Assembly (NCBI GenBank): GCA_020073015.1
Contig: JAIQFZ010000006.1
Coordinates: forward strand, 1-64,000
Source of the DNA: Terriglobia bacterium
Lineage (GTDB): Bacteria > Acidobacteriota > Terriglobia > Terriglobales > Acidobacteriaceae
Direction: 5' to 3'
DNA: 64,000 nt
In this document: one piece after another, positions 36,831 through 46,217 of the stretch
Position numbering within the stretch: the stretch's first letter is position 1
How the letters are laid out: each line of letters starts with the position of its first letter
Program-made: the position numbers and the translations under genes
Notes under the pieces: model-generated
The model's database searches: none
What the model was told of the DNA's origin: nothing
Seen by the model: only the letters and a program-made list of their open reading frames with translations

Positions 36831-36855
36831 GATGTTATTCGGAGATGGTATTCGT

Positions 36856-38451
36856 CTAACGCGTGACCGGGGCCGCATTCCGTTCGGCAATCACCTTCTT
36901 GGCGTTATCGGCCAGGGCCCGTGCCTGGGGCAGCAGTTCCAGCGCCTTCACAACTTCTGGGTCTGTTTCCGCCCGCACCTTCAGCCCTTCCTCCTGCCCG
37001 AAGGAATCGATGAAGAGTTCGGCCTTGATGTTCGAGCGCAGCCAGTCGTTATTTTCAATCAGCTCGGCTTCGGTAAAAGGAATCTTTTCCGAGTCGAGGA
37101 ACTTGCGGAAGTCCTGCAGCACGGCATCGTCGACTTCGAAGCTCTGCGTGACCTTGTGCCCGATCACATAGTGCTTGGCGAAATTAAACAGCCCGTAGTG
37201 TTGCAGAAGCGTTTCCTGGAACTTGTTGGACTTGTAGGGCGGCAGTTTCACGTCGGGGGAGATGCCGCCGCCGCCATACACCGTGCGTCCGCCGTCAGTG
37301 AGCTTCACTTCGTGGTTCGAGTTGTTCTCTTCGTTCTCGCGATTGTAATAGTAGTCGTAGAGAGAAAGGTTCGAGTAATCGCGCTGGATCAGCCGTCCGC
37401 TGGGCGTGTAGTACTTCGCCGTGGTCAGCGCCAGCCCGGTGTTCTCGGCCAACGGATATACGGTCTGCACCAGCCCTTTGCCGAACGTCGTCTCGCCGAC
37501 AATCAGCCCGCGATCATGGTCCTGAATCGCGCCCGCAACAATCTCAGCGGCGGATGCCGTGCCCCGGTTCACCAGCACGACCAGCGGATAATCCCGCCCG
37601 CCATTCCCGTGCGCCGCAACATAGCGCTTTTCCGGGGAAGACCGCCCGTGGTGCGAGACGATGAGCTGCCCCTTCTTCAGAAACTTATCGGCCACGCCCA
37701 CGCCTTCACTCAGCAGTCCACCGGGGTTCTGCCGCAGGTCGAGGACTAGGCCCTTCACGTCGCCCATTTCTTCCAGTGCCTGGGCGACTTCGTGCTCGGT
37801 CGTTTCCTGGAAGCCGGAAACGTGCATGTAGCCGACGCCGGGCTTGATGATGAAGTGCAGGTCCACGCTGTAACGCGGAATTTCGTCGCGGATCACGCTG
37901 AATTCCAGCGGATGATCGGAACCCTCGCGCAGCATGGTGATCCGCACGGTGGTGCCTTTCGGCCCCTTCAGCAGATCGGCCACGTCGGAGGTGCTCATAT
38001 TGTCGGTGGGCTTGCCGTCGACCGCGGCGATAATGTCGCCCGGACGGATGCCGGCCCGATACGCGGGTGTTCCGACAAACGGAGCGATTACGATCACCTT
38101 GTTATTGCGCGGGCCCACCGTCATGCCCACGCCGTAGTACTTGCCGCGCTGCTCTTCGCGAAGTTGCGAATAAGACTTGGGATCAAAAAAATTCGAGTGC
38201 GGATCGAGCGAGTGCAGCATGCTCGGGATCGCCCCGTTATAGATCGCCTTGTCAGGATTCACCGGGTCGGCATAGTTTTCCTCGACCGTCTCATACACCT
38301 GGGTGAACTGCCTGAAGCTGTCGCGGACGTCGGAATCACTGCTCGGCGTGGCCGCCGGGGCAACCCGCTGAGCAAACAGCAAGCCCAGGAAACCGAACAG
38401 CGCAAGGACAAAAACGATCAGGAATAGAGAGCGACGAGAACTACGAGCCAT
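36856..38451 (-). CDS. C-terminal processing protease (S41 family, CtpA/Prc type)
   Basis: This 531-aa exported serine protease has a membrane anchor/signal at about 8-28, an N-terminal helical region and a PDZ domain (about 100-185, with YYGVGMTV and GIRPGDII). The S41 catalytic domain contains S300 in NRGTASAAE and K325 in TTFGKGLVQT, the Ser-Lys dyad. Such proteases trim periplasmic proteins and cell-wall hydrolases. The C-terminal 130 residues extend beyond the minimal domain, which is common in this subgroup. The gene has its own extended -10 promoter and terminator, so it is monocistronic. Confidence 0.92.
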   Translation of the reverse strand: MARSSRRSLFLIVFVLALFGFLGLLFAQRVAPAATPSSDSDVRDSFRQFTQVYETVEENYADPVNPDKAIYNGAIPSMLHSLDPHSNFFDPKSYSQLREEQRGKYYGVGMTVGPRNNKVIVIAPFVGTPAYRAGIRPGDIIAAVDGKPTDNMSTSDVADLLKGPKGTTVRITMLREGSDHPLEFSVIRDEIPRYSVDLHFIIKPGVGYMHVSGFQETTEHEVAQALEEMGDVKGLVLDLRQNPGGLLSEGVGVADKFLKKGQLIVSHHGRSSPEKRYVAAHGNGGRDYPLVVLVNRGTASAAEIVAGAIQDHDRGLIVGETTFGKGLVQTVYPLAENTGLALTTAKYYTPSGRLIQRDYSNLSLYDYYYNRENEENNSNHEVKLTDGGRTVYGGGGISPDVKLPPYKSNKFQETLLQHYGLFNFAKHYVIGHKVTQSFEVDDAVLQDFRKFLDSEKIPFTEAELIENNDWLRSNIKAELFIDSFGQEEGLKVRAETDPEVVKALELLPQARALADNAKKVIAERNAAPVTR

Positions 38452-38508
38452 GTTTCAAAATCCTTCGGGCAAGGGACGTGGAGGGACCCAGCCACCGCTT
38501 CTGAGCGC

Positions 38509-38517
38509 AGTATACCA
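38509..38517 (-). promoter_or_regulatory. Extended -10 promoter of the CtpA-like gene
   Basis: On the minus strand the sequence reads TGGTATACT: TGn followed by TATACT. It lies about 58 bases upstream of the start codon. No good -35 is seen, as is usual for extended -10 promoters. Confidence 0.5.
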
Positions 38518-38596
38518 TGCAATCGAGCCTTCTTACTTGGACACAAATTAGCGCCGAAGGTTACCCCGGTTCGCCATCTTTTGGTCCCGAAATGCC

Positions 38597-39493
38597 TCAA
38601 AAAAAGCGGGTTACGCCCTCTTCGAGCACCACGATCTTGTCTTTAACCCCGGCCGCAACTGCCTCCTGCTCCAACAACTGCAGAGGTTCTTCGATGGGCT
38701 CATGCGAGAGGCGAAACGTCCCATAGTGCATCGGAACCATCCAGCGGGATTTCAGATCGAGGAAGGCCTGGGTGGCGTCGGCCGGACTGGTATGCACGTT
38801 CCGGAACTGCGGCGGGTTGTAAGCTCCGATCGGCAGCAACGCCAGTTCCGGGGCCAAGCGGCGCCCAATCTCGCGGAAACCCTGGAAGTACGCGGTGTCG
38901 CCCGCGTGGTACACCGAATGTTTGCCGGCGCGCAGCACGTACCCGCCATAGCCCCGGTGCGAATCTTTAATCACGCGCGCGCCCCAATGCCGCGAGGGTA
39001 CATGCGTGATCTCCAGTTTGCCGTGGCGATAGCTGTTCCACCACTCGAGCTCAACGATATCGTCAAAGCCCAGATCCGAAACCAGGTCAAAGACGTGATG
39101 CGGGACCACCAGCGTGGGCGGCGATCCGGTCTGCCGCTTCGTCTGGCGCGCGATCGTGCGCAGCGACTGGCGGTGCAGATGATCGAAATGCGCGTGGGTC
39201 ACCAGCACTAGGTCGATCGGAGGCAGGTCGCGCAGGTGCATTCCGGGTTGCCGCAACCGTTTCAGCACAAACAGCCAGCGTGCGAAGTTCGGATCAATGA
39301 CCACGTTCTGCCCGCCAACTTGCAGAAAAAAGCTGGAGTGCCCGATGAAGGTGACGCCCATTTCGCCGTTGGTGACCAGTTGCGGCTTGTGCGTTTGTCC
39401 GGTGCGCGGAGTGACTGCCGAGTGGCGCACCAGGCGGGTAAACTGGCTCGCCCGTTTGCGCAGGGCAGGGTTCTTCAATGAGGCCTTAATCAT
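38597..39493 (-). CDS. MBL-fold metallohydrolase (UlaG/NAPE-PLD-like)
   Basis: This 298-aa cytoplasmic protein has the metallo-beta-lactamase fold. The metal motif is THAHFDHLH (H100, H102, D104, H105). Other family segments are VTFIGHSSFFLQVGG at the start, ITHVPSRHWGARV, YHAGDTAYF and HYGTFRLSHEP. The arrangement resembles the UlaG/NAPE-PLD subgroup acting on phosphodiester or lactone bonds in lipids or sugars; the substrate is unknown. An in-frame TTG at 39505 would add four residues, but the ATG is chosen. Confidence 0.88.
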   Translation of the reverse strand: MIKASLKNPALRKRASQFTRLVRHSAVTPRTGQTHKPQLVTNGEMGVTFIGHSSFFLQVGGQNVVIDPNFARWLFVLKRLRQPGMHLRDLPPIDLVLVTHAHFDHLHRQSLRTIARQTKRQTGSPPTLVVPHHVFDLVSDLGFDDIVELEWWNSYRHGKLEITHVPSRHWGARVIKDSHRGYGGYVLRAGKHSVYHAGDTAYFQGFREIGRRLAPELALLPIGAYNPPQFRNVHTSPADATQAFLDLKSRWMVPMHYGTFRLSHEPIEEPLQLLEQEAVAAGVKDKIVVLEEGVTRFF

Positions 39494-39735
39494 CGATTCA
39501 ACCAATCCGCGTCCGCGCGGATCGCTGGTTCTTCGTTCGCTTGATCGTCAATCTAGATAGATGCCAGGGGCGAGGAATTCGTCGCTCAACTTTACCTCCA
39601 CAAACGGCGCAATCCCCACGCACTCTGCAGATTCCCCGAAACCATGAGTCTAAATCAAGTTCGGGTCAATTGCTTCTTTCTTGACCGTGACTTTCGTGGT
39701 CATTTCTAATCGAAAGTTTGGAGGAACACAACCGC

Positions 39736-40617
39736 ATGCGCGTCGCTTTTTTAGGCCTGGGAATCATGGGACGGCCCATGGCTGCCAATCTTGTCAAAGC
39801 CGGACACGAGGTTACCGTCTGGAATCGAACTGCTGGCCAAGATGTCGAAGGTGCCCGCAACGCACCCTCACCCGCCGAGGCCGCTCGCGGCGCCGAAGTC
39901 GTCTGGATGTGCGTGTCCGACACGAAAGCCGTCGAGCGAGTCCTGTTCGGGCCGGACGCCGTCGAGCAATCGCTCGCTCAGGGCATGATTATCGCCGACT
40001 CCAGCACCATCTCGCCCTCAGCCACGCACCGCTTTGCCGAGCGCGTGAAAGCTCGCGGAGTGGATTACGTGGACGCACCCATCACCGGCTCGAAAATCGC
40101 GGCCGAAGCGGGGAGCTTGATCTTTATGGCCGGGGGAGACGAGGCAGTGCTAGCCCGGCTGCAACCGCTATTTCAGGCGATGGGCAAGCAAGTCTTCCAT
40201 ATGGGCGAAACCAGCAAGGGCCAGGCCACCAAGTTGGTCATGAACCTGCAGATCGCGCTCATTTACGAAGGCTTCGCCGAAGCCCTCACTCTCGCGACCA
40301 AACTCGGCGTGGACGTCGAGAAACTGTTGCCGCTGGTGCAGGCTTCGATGGTGCGCTCGGGCGTGGTGGATTACAAAGCTCCATTCATCTTGAAACGCGA
40401 TTTCTCTCCCAACTTCCCCCTGCGCCTCATGCTGAAGGATATTCACCTCACGCTCGACGCCGCCAGGGAATCGCGCGTCCGCCTGCCTGGCCTCGAAGCC
40501 GTGGAAGAGGTTTATGACCTCGCCGCCGAGGAAGGGCATCAGGACTTGGACTACGCTGCGACGCTGACCTTGCTGGAAAAATGGGCTGGGGTGGAGGTGA
40601 AGGCCAGCGGGGCCTAA
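39736..40617 (+). CDS. NAD(P)-dependent beta-hydroxyacid dehydrogenase (HIBADH/GLYR family)
   Basis: This 293-aa enzyme opens with the Rossmann motif FLGLGIMGRPMA and continues with VTVWNRT. The family substrate signature DAPITGSKIAAEAGSL and the catalytic lysine region GQATKLVMN are present. It belongs to the 3-hydroxyisobutyrate dehydrogenase / glyoxylate-succinic semialdehyde reductase group; the exact substrate cannot be deduced. The ATG at 39736 is preceded by GGAGG 11 bases earlier and starts directly with the nucleotide-binding fold. Confidence 0.9.
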   Translation: MRVAFLGLGIMGRPMAANLVKAGHEVTVWNRTAGQDVEGARNAPSPAEAARGAEVVWMCVSDTKAVERVLFGPDAVEQSLAQGMIIADSSTISPSATHRFAERVKARGVDYVDAPITGSKIAAEAGSLIFMAGGDEAVLARLQPLFQAMGKQVFHMGETSKGQATKLVMNLQIALIYEGFAEALTLATKLGVDVEKLLPLVQASMVRSGVVDYKAPFILKRDFSPNFPLRLMLKDIHLTLDAARESRVRLPGLEAVEEVYDLAAEEGHQDLDYAATLTLLEKWAGVEVKASGA

Positions 40618-40731
40618 CGGGTTGGAATTTGGGACAGCAGGTCGCCACCCGCCACGCGGCTTACGATGAAAGCAAAGGCCGGGGTGATTCGCGATGAATC
40701 CCCGCTGGAGGAATTTTCGTCGGCTGGCGGC

Positions 40732-41151
40732 CTACTTCTTTTTCAGCGAGCGGATGTAGTTCACCAGGTTCCAGATGTCGTCGTTCTTGGCGCGGTCGCC
40801 CTCGGGAGGCATGTCGCCCTTGCCCTTGCGCATGATGTAGAAGAGTTCGCCGTCGGTGCGGTTCTTCATCGCGTCGGGCGCGGTGAAGTCGGTGACGTTC
40901 TTCATGTCGGCGGCCAGGTCGCCCTTGCCGTCGCCAGCGTCGCCGTGACACATCGCGCAGTCGATCGCGTAGGTCTTCTTCCCCTTGGCCAGCGACTCGG
41001 GCGTCGGCTTCACGGGATTTTCCTTCTGCGCGTCTGCCGCGGGGACCTTGTAGTCGGCCGGCGGCTTCGCGGGCGGCTGACTTTGCTGCGCGCCCAGCAC
41101 ACAGGCAACAAAGAGAAGTGCGAAAACGATGAGAGCGGTTTTCTTCAACAC
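40732..41151 (-). CDS. Small exported c-type cytochrome
   Basis: This 139-aa protein has a signal peptide (ending near VLGAQQ), a Pro/Lys-rich linker and one cytochrome c domain. The haem site is CAMCHG (C65, C68, H69), and a GDMPPEGD loop supplies a Met as the likely axial ligand. It resembles the class I cytochromes c6/cbb3-subunit-III group that carry electrons in the periplasm. GGAGG lies five bases before the GTG at 41151; a GTG at 41157 or a TTG at 41148 are alternatives. It stands alone. Confidence 0.88.
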   Translation of the reverse strand: MLKKTALIVFALLFVACVLGAQQSQPPAKPPADYKVPAADAQKENPVKPTPESLAKGKKTYAIDCAMCHGDAGDGKGDLAADMKNVTDFTAPDAMKNRTDGELFYIMRKGKGDMPPEGDRAKNDDIWNLVNYIRSLKKK

Positions 41152-41436
41152 GACCACCTCCGTTCGGGAGTACGGTTGAATACTACATGCATTCTACGAC
41201 CCGGGCGAGCGCCCCGAAAGTGTCGTGCGTCACGCGCACGCGTGGGCGGAATCACCAGTGACACGGAACCCCCCGCCCGTGAGTTTGGGGGGATAGGGCC
41301 TTTCGCCCACAGGCTCATTACGCTCGTAACCCCTTTCCGCAGCTGCGATTACACAAGTATTACAAAGCGGTGCACGCTCTCTTGGTATCGTCGTAGTAAG
41401 ACTTCGTCGCAACCCTTGTGGGGAGAACTCAACACC

Positions 41437-42345
41437 ATGGAAGACACCAGCCTGCGCAAAGAACGCGCGGATAAAGACGGTTTTAACTGGGGCACGGCCA
41501 CGGCCATGTTCCTGTTTCATGTGGGCGCTGTAGCGGCGCTATTCTTCTTTACCTGGAAGGCACTTTTCGTCACCGCATTTTTATGGTGGGTCTCGGGCAG
41601 CCTCGGGATTGGCATGAGCTATCACCGCCTGCTGACGCATCGCGGCTACAAGACTCCGAAGTGGGTCGAATACTTCCTGACCTGGTGCGCGACGCTGGCG
41701 CTGGAAGGCGGGCCGATCTTCTGGGTAGCGACCCATCGCATTCACCATCAGTACTCCGACGAAGACGGCGATCCCCACTCGCCGCGGGACGGCAAATGGT
41801 GGTCCCACATGGGCTGGATCCTGATGGGCAAGTCGATGCATCACGACACCACCACGCTGGCGCGTTACGTGCCCGACCTGACGAAAGACAAGGTTCACGT
41901 CTGGCTGACCAAGTATCACTGGACCGGCAACATTCTTGTCGGCGCTATTCTTTATGCCATCGGCGGTCTGCCGTGGCTGCTGTGGGGAGTTTTCTTCCGC
42001 GTCGTTCTCGGACTGCATTCCACCTGGGCGGTGAACTCGATCACGCACATTTGGGGTTCGCGGCGCTTTGCCACCAAAGACCTTTCCACCAACAACTTTC
42101 TGATTGCGCTGTTCACCTTTGGCGAGGGTTGGCACAACAACCACCACGCGCATCCCGTCTCCGCGCGCCATGGCATGACCTGGTATGAGTTCGACCTGAA
42201 CTGGTACGGCATCTGGCTGCTGAAGAAGTTGGGACTCGCGCGCCACGTCTACAAAGTCACACTGGACAATCTGCCGCCCAAGCCGCCCCTGGTGCGGGAT
42301 CTCAAGACGGCCGAGGTGATGGCCGCAGCCGCTGGGAACGACTAA
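41437..42345 (+). CDS. Membrane fatty-acid (acyl-CoA type) desaturase
   Basis: This 302-aa membrane di-iron enzyme has the three histidine boxes of the stearoyl-CoA/delta-9 desaturase family: HRLLTH (63-68), HRIHH (100-104) and HNNHH (233-237), separated by paired transmembrane segments. It introduces a double bond into long acyl chains and adjusts membrane fluidity. Start at the ATG following GGGGAGAAC; the frame is open far upstream, but that part has no family similarity. The 285-bp spacer before it contains no gene. Confidence 0.92.
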   Translation: MEDTSLRKERADKDGFNWGTATAMFLFHVGAVAALFFFTWKALFVTAFLWWVSGSLGIGMSYHRLLTHRGYKTPKWVEYFLTWCATLALEGGPIFWVATHRIHHQYSDEDGDPHSPRDGKWWSHMGWILMGKSMHHDTTTLARYVPDLTKDKVHVWLTKYHWTGNILVGAILYAIGGLPWLLWGVFFRVVLGLHSTWAVNSITHIWGSRRFATKDLSTNNFLIALFTFGEGWHNNHHAHPVSARHGMTWYEFDLNWYGIWLLKKLGLARHVYKVTLDNLPPKPPLVRDLKTAEVMAAAAGND

Positions 42346-42482
42346 AGAGAAGGTCACAGGTCACAGGTCTCAGGAAAATCGCGTCAGGCGCAATCCTAGT
42401 TGGTTGACCGGCACGATTTATGTTGACACCGTCCACTCCTTGAGACTTTTGTCGCTGAGAACTGAGAACTGAGAGCAGCCAC

Positions 42483-42511
42483 CTGACACCTGACCCCTGC
42501 CCCGCTACAAT
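42483..42511 (+). promoter_or_regulatory. Consensus promoter feeding a leaderless kinase gene
   Basis: CTGACA (42483-42488) and TACAAT (42506-42511) are 17 bases apart, each one base off consensus. The GTG start codon lies six bases after the -10 box, at the expected transcription start, and no ribosome binding site is present. The -35 box lies in a CACCTGACACCTGACCCCTG repeat-like tract. Confidence 0.7.
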
Positions 42512-42517
42512 CTCCCT

Positions 42518-43423
42518 GTGCGAATTACCAGCCGGCGCAAGGCGATCTACTTCTTCCTTACGTTCGGTGTGTGCCTGGCGGCGCTGGCCGTTGCGGTCGG
42601 CAGCGGCTGGATCATCCTCAACTGGCAGCAGGGCGTCAAAGTCTTTCTGGGCATCATTTTCTTCAGCGCCATCGTCACGGGCCTGGTACTCAACACAATT
42701 TTTCTGGTGCGCGAGCTCCGGCGCAACGAGCAGCATGACAGTTTCATCAACGCAGTGACGCATGAGCTGAAAACGCCGATTACCTCCATCCGTCTTTATC
42801 TGCAGACCCTCGAACAGCGCGAGGTCGGGGAGGCGCAGCGGCGGGAGTTCTACCAGTTGATGCTGCTCGATACCGACCGCCTGCTCGGCACGGTGGAGCA
42901 GGTGCTGAAGGCGGGCGAAGCGGGACATAAGAAGACCGGCCAGCGTCTGCCGGTCGAGTTCAATGGGCTGGTGCACGAGTGCGTGGAACTGGCGCGAACC
43001 CGGCATCACCTCCGACCGGAAAGTCTGGAATACCAGGAGCATTTCACCAACGCCGATCCGGCCTGCGTGATGGGCGATCCGGAAGAGCTGCGCACCGCGG
43101 TTTCGAACCTGCTCGACAATGCCGTGAAGTACTCGCCCGACGGTGTCTACATTTCGGTGGAACTGGAGTCGCCGGACAAGGAACGCATTGTGCTGCGCGT
43201 GCGCGATCGCGGTGTAGGCATTCCACAACAGGAACTGAAGCGCATCTTCAGGCGGTTTTATCGCGTGACGCAGCGGTCGGTGTCGCAGGTGAAGGGGACG
43301 GGGCTGGGGTTGTTCATCGTGCGGGCGATTGCGCGCAAGCATGGCGGCCGCGTGTTCGCGCAGAGCGAAGGTGCCGGGAAGGGAACGACGGTGACGCTGG
43401 AACTGCCGCGGAGCCTGGCATGA
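42518..43423 (+). CDS. Sensor histidine kinase, short-sensor type
   Basis: This 301-aa protein has two transmembrane helices (about 8-34 and 42-64) with almost no periplasmic loop, so it probably senses within the membrane. The phosphoacceptor is H82 in AVTHELKTPITSI. The catalytic domain has the N box (VSNLLDNAVKYSPDG), G1 (VRDRGVGIP), F box (IFRRFYR) and G2 (GTGLGLFIVRAI). The start is a GTG with no Shine-Dalgarno, matching a leaderless transcript. It overlaps the following regulator by four bases. Confidence 0.9.
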   Translation: MRITSRRKAIYFFLTFGVCLAALAVAVGSGWIILNWQQGVKVFLGIIFFSAIVTGLVLNTIFLVRELRRNEQHDSFINAVTHELKTPITSIRLYLQTLEQREVGEAQRREFYQLMLLDTDRLLGTVEQVLKAGEAGHKKTGQRLPVEFNGLVHECVELARTRHHLRPESLEYQEHFTNADPACVMGDPEELRTAVSNLLDNAVKYSPDGVYISVELESPDKERIVLRVRDRGVGIPQQELKRIFRRFYRVTQRSVSQVKGTGLGLFIVRAIARKHGGRVFAQSEGAGKGTTVTLELPRSLA

Positions 43424-44178
43424 GCCGGGTGCTGATTGTCGAGGACGAGGCCCACCTCGCACAGGGGCTGCGTTTCAACCTGCAGGCCGAGGGGCACGTC
43501 GTGGAAGTAGCGGGCGATGGCGAGGGTGCGCTCGATCGTCTGCTCACGAAGCGCGAGCCCTACGATGCAGTGGTTCTCGACGTGATGCTGCCGGGCAAAA
43601 GCGGCTTCGATGTGGCGACCGCCCTGCGCGAAAAGAAGAACTATGTGCCGATTTTGATGCTGACTGCGCGCGGGCGTCCGGAGGATGTGCTGCAGGGATT
43701 TGCGGCCGGGGCGGACGATTATTTGCCGAAGCCGTTTGAACTCGCGATTCTGATTGCGCGGCTGGAGAGTCTGCTGCGCCGCAACGCGTGGATGAGGGAA
43801 ACGGGGCAGCGCAAGACCGCTAACGGCGCGGCCCGCCCAGTGCCTGCCGGAGAACAGAATTCCGATTACAGTACCTTCAGTTTTGCCGGCAAATCGCTGG
43901 ACTTCGGAGAGCTGGAACTGCGCACGCTGGGCAACACGATCCATTTGACGTTGATGGAAGCGCAGCTGCTGCAATACCTGGTCCGCAGCGAAGGGCGCGT
44001 GGTGTCGCGAAAGTCGATCCTGGAAGGGGTGTGGGGATTGCATGAAGACACCGACACGCGCGCGATCGACAATTTTATTGTGCGATTGCGGCGCTACATT
44101 GAAGAGGACCCGTCGCAGCCCAAGCATCTCCAGACGGTGCGCGGCGTGGGCTACCGCTTCGTGGCCGAGCCGGGGTAG
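43420..44178 (+). CDS. OmpR-family response regulator
   Basis: This 252-aa regulator has a receiver domain (VLIVEDE, D54 in VVLDVMLPGKSG, TARG, K in YLPKPF), a 40-residue linker and an OmpR/PhoB-type winged helix (LTLMEAQLLQYL, VRGVGYRFV). The ATGA overlap with the kinase gene marks them as a pair. The longer open frame upstream is an out-of-frame shadow of the kinase and is not used. Confidence 0.92.
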   Translation: MSRVLIVEDEAHLAQGLRFNLQAEGHVVEVAGDGEGALDRLLTKREPYDAVVLDVMLPGKSGFDVATALREKKNYVPILMLTARGRPEDVLQGFAAGADDYLPKPFELAILIARLESLLRRNAWMRETGQRKTANGAARPVPAGEQNSDYSTFSFAGKSLDFGELELRTLGNTIHLTLMEAQLLQYLVRSEGRVVSRKSILEGVWGLHEDTDTRAIDNFIVRLRRYIEEDPSQPKHLQTVRGVGYRFVAEPG

Positions 44179-44229
44179 GAACGTGACGTCCTGGCTCTTG
44201 GCCGAAATTTCCGTGCGCACTTTGCAGAT

Positions 44230-44269
44230 CGGTGCTCCGTCTTGCGAGGAACGCAAGCCCGGAGCACCG
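44230..44269. terminator. Long compound hairpin between convergent genes
   Basis: The outer stem CGGTGCTCCG / CGGAGCACCG (10 bp, perfect) encloses an inner CTTGCG / CGCAAG stem with a 5-base loop. It lies between the convergent regulator and secreted-protein genes and could end transcription from either side, though T-runs are absent. Confidence 0.5.
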
Positions 44270-44341
44270 TCGCGACGCGCTTGAAAAGGGTATCGGGCTA
44301 CCACTCACCACTTCCAAGCCACTCAGGTCGATCGCGAACTG

Positions 44342-45109
44342 CTATTTGCCTGGCAAGTAACTCAAATCGGGACGAAATTGGATGATCTCGCTCGTCTCTT
44401 TCTCCACGGAATGGTCAATTCGATCGACAATGGAATCTGCCTCCGCCTGTCCAAACGCTTCTTTGAGCATGTCGCGGAAGGGTTTTACGTCCGGCTTGTC
44501 CTCGAAGTCTGCCCAATTGTTGTGCGGCAACGACAGCACATAGATCCCCGTTTGTCCGCCGTTCACCAACTCGTACCATTCGTAATTGGGGGGCCACTTT
44601 GTCTTCTGGGACGCCTCGTAGATCCGGCCGATCGCGGACCGAAAATCCGAGCCCTTCCCGTAGCGAACGTGGAAGATGATGACTTCCGAGAACTTGGGAG
44701 GCATCGTGCCCCCGCTCGGGGGGTTACTAATCTTGGGCAAGAACGCATAGTAGCGAGCGGTGACGGAGTCCACGTACGTCCCCACAACCTTCTGGAACTC
44801 CGCCAGGTCGGCCTCGTCCGGAATGGCCGGCTTGTCGAAATCCTCCCAGTGCTGGCCGAAGCGGCCGACCAGGTAGGTTCCCGTAGTGTCGCCACTCAGT
44901 GTCTCCCATACCAGCAAGGGCTGAGGGTCGTTCTGTTGTTTATGCCATGCCGCCTTCTGTTTTCGTCCAGCCTCGTACTGCGGCACCATTCCGTTCTTCG
45001 GTTTCTGGAACTCCAAAGCGGCCAGCGTTCCGGGTTTTTCCTGGGCGGCCAGCGAACAGGCTGCAAACAACATGATCCCAACCGCTGACAGCATCTTGTT
45101 GCGTTTCAT
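44342..45109 (-). CDS. Secreted protein of unknown function, 255 aa
   Basis: It has a signal peptide (ending near ACSLAAQEK) followed by two halves that look alike in outline. Each has a strand/loop region with a GxY motif before an aromatic segment (GTYLVGRFGQHWEDF; GIYVLSLPHNNWADF) and then an acidic helix. This suggests a duplicated ferredoxin-like (dimeric alpha/beta barrel) fold. No catalytic motif or named family was recognised. The start is the ATG preceded by AGAGGACACA. Confidence 0.72.
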   Translation of the reverse strand: MKRNKMLSAVGIMLFAACSLAAQEKPGTLAALEFQKPKNGMVPQYEAGRKQKAAWHKQQNDPQPLLVWETLSGDTTGTYLVGRFGQHWEDFDKPAIPDEADLAEFQKVVGTYVDSVTARYYAFLPKISNPPSGGTMPPKFSEVIIFHVRYGKGSDFRSAIGRIYEASQKTKWPPNYEWYELVNGGQTGIYVLSLPHNNWADFEDKPDVKPFRDMLKEAFGQAEADSIVDRIDHSVEKETSEIIQFRPDLSYLPGK

Positions 45110-45383
45110 TGTGTCCTCTTTTCGTCGGTAGGTTGTTTGGTTCCCCACGCTTCCCACTCACCAGCAACCCTCAAGGTCGCTTGCTCGGGACGCCAGGTTC
45201 TTTCAATGGGTTGCCGGGACTGTAGAGGGAAGGAACGCGAGCATGGTACACGATCCTGTTCAGGCAAAGCGAAAATAGTGATTTGGCCAATTTCCGAATC
45301 TTCTGGAAGCGGGGCCGCTTCGGCTACCGCCCTTGCAGGCTGCACCCATGTACGATCTTCCTTCGGCAATCGCTCTTCATTTA

Positions 45384-46034
45384 TTAGTGCTGCTTGGCAG
45401 AGGAACTCGCCGCCAGTTCCCGAAACAATCCGAGCAGAGCCGCGGCCGCTTGTTGGTTGGAGAGTTTTTCGAGCGCCACGGTGGCGACGAAGTGCGGCGA
45501 GGTGGGGTTGAAGCGGACGCTCACGAAATCCTTGTCACGCCATGAAGTCAGGGCGTTCATGACCGGGCTCAGTTCGGCGGGCCAGTCTTCTTTGGTGGTC
45601 AGAACGACTGGGTCGGCGCGGTGGATGTTCCACGTCCGCATACGGGACGACTTGCCCGTGTGGCCCGACCAGCGGTGGCGGATAACGTTGAGATCGAAGC
45701 CGGGAGGAAATCCCATGTTCGCTTCGAACGTGAGCGTCTCTTCCTGCTTGCGGTAGCGGCTGAGGAACCACTGTACCGGAAGGGGACGGGGCAGAAGGCG
45801 GATGGTGAGACGGGCGTCCTCAAACCAGCGCGAAGAAAGATTCAACGTGGCCTTCAGCAGGGAACTGCTGGCTTGCCAGTGTGGATGAACGATGCGGCCG
45901 TGACCGAGGCAGGCGGCTTGTACCCACTCGAGGACGGCGGCGCCGCGCCGGCGGTTGGAGCGCGTGAACCAGGCATACCAAAGGAATGCCAGCACCGCTG
46001 CTACCACGACGTCGATCGGGAGAGAACGCCCCAC
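45384..46034 (-). CDS. Membrane-anchored protein of unknown function, 216 aa
   Basis: One N-terminal transmembrane helix (IDVVVAAVLAFLWYAWF) is followed by RSNRRR and a cytoplasmic-looking globular domain with many Trp and Arg residues (SRWFEDARLTIRLLPRP, GFPPGFDLNVIRHRWSG). A C-terminal Ala-rich helix ends it. I recognise no family. It starts with GTG and has no obvious partner gene. Confidence 0.62.
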   Translation of the reverse strand: MGRSLPIDVVVAAVLAFLWYAWFTRSNRRRGAAVLEWVQAACLGHGRIVHPHWQASSSLLKATLNLSSRWFEDARLTIRLLPRPLPVQWFLSRYRKQEETLTFEANMGFPPGFDLNVIRHRWSGHTGKSSRMRTWNIHRADPVVLTTKEDWPAELSPVMNALTSWRDKDFVSVRFNPTSPHFVATVALEKLSNQQAAAALLGLFRELAASSSAKQH

Positions 46035-46205
46035 GCTGTGCCTCTGCTAGAAAATCGTACGTCTACCGAGGCGAGTGCGCAAGAGGATGAAGGTGGAAAA
46101 ATGGGCGGGCTATTTGCGGCAGCGCAAACAGGGCAGTGCCTGCGGCGGAACTGTGCCAGCCACTAAATTCGCCGCGAATTCAGAGTCATTATGGCTGGCT
46201 CCCGC

Positions 46206-46211
46206 TACAAT
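46206..46211 (+). promoter_or_regulatory. -10 box of a leaderless acetyltransferase gene
   Basis: TACAAT lies six bases before the chosen GTG start, with the same preceding CCCGC as the promoter at 42501-42511. A recognisable -35 is lacking (GAGTCA at 17-base spacing). Confidence 0.5.
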
Positions 46212-46217
46212 GGCGGC

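Noticed and set aside
40666-41436. N-terminal extension of the desaturase frame
   Set aside because: It runs antisense through the cytochrome c gene and has no desaturase similarity; the ATG at 41437 gives the family N terminus.
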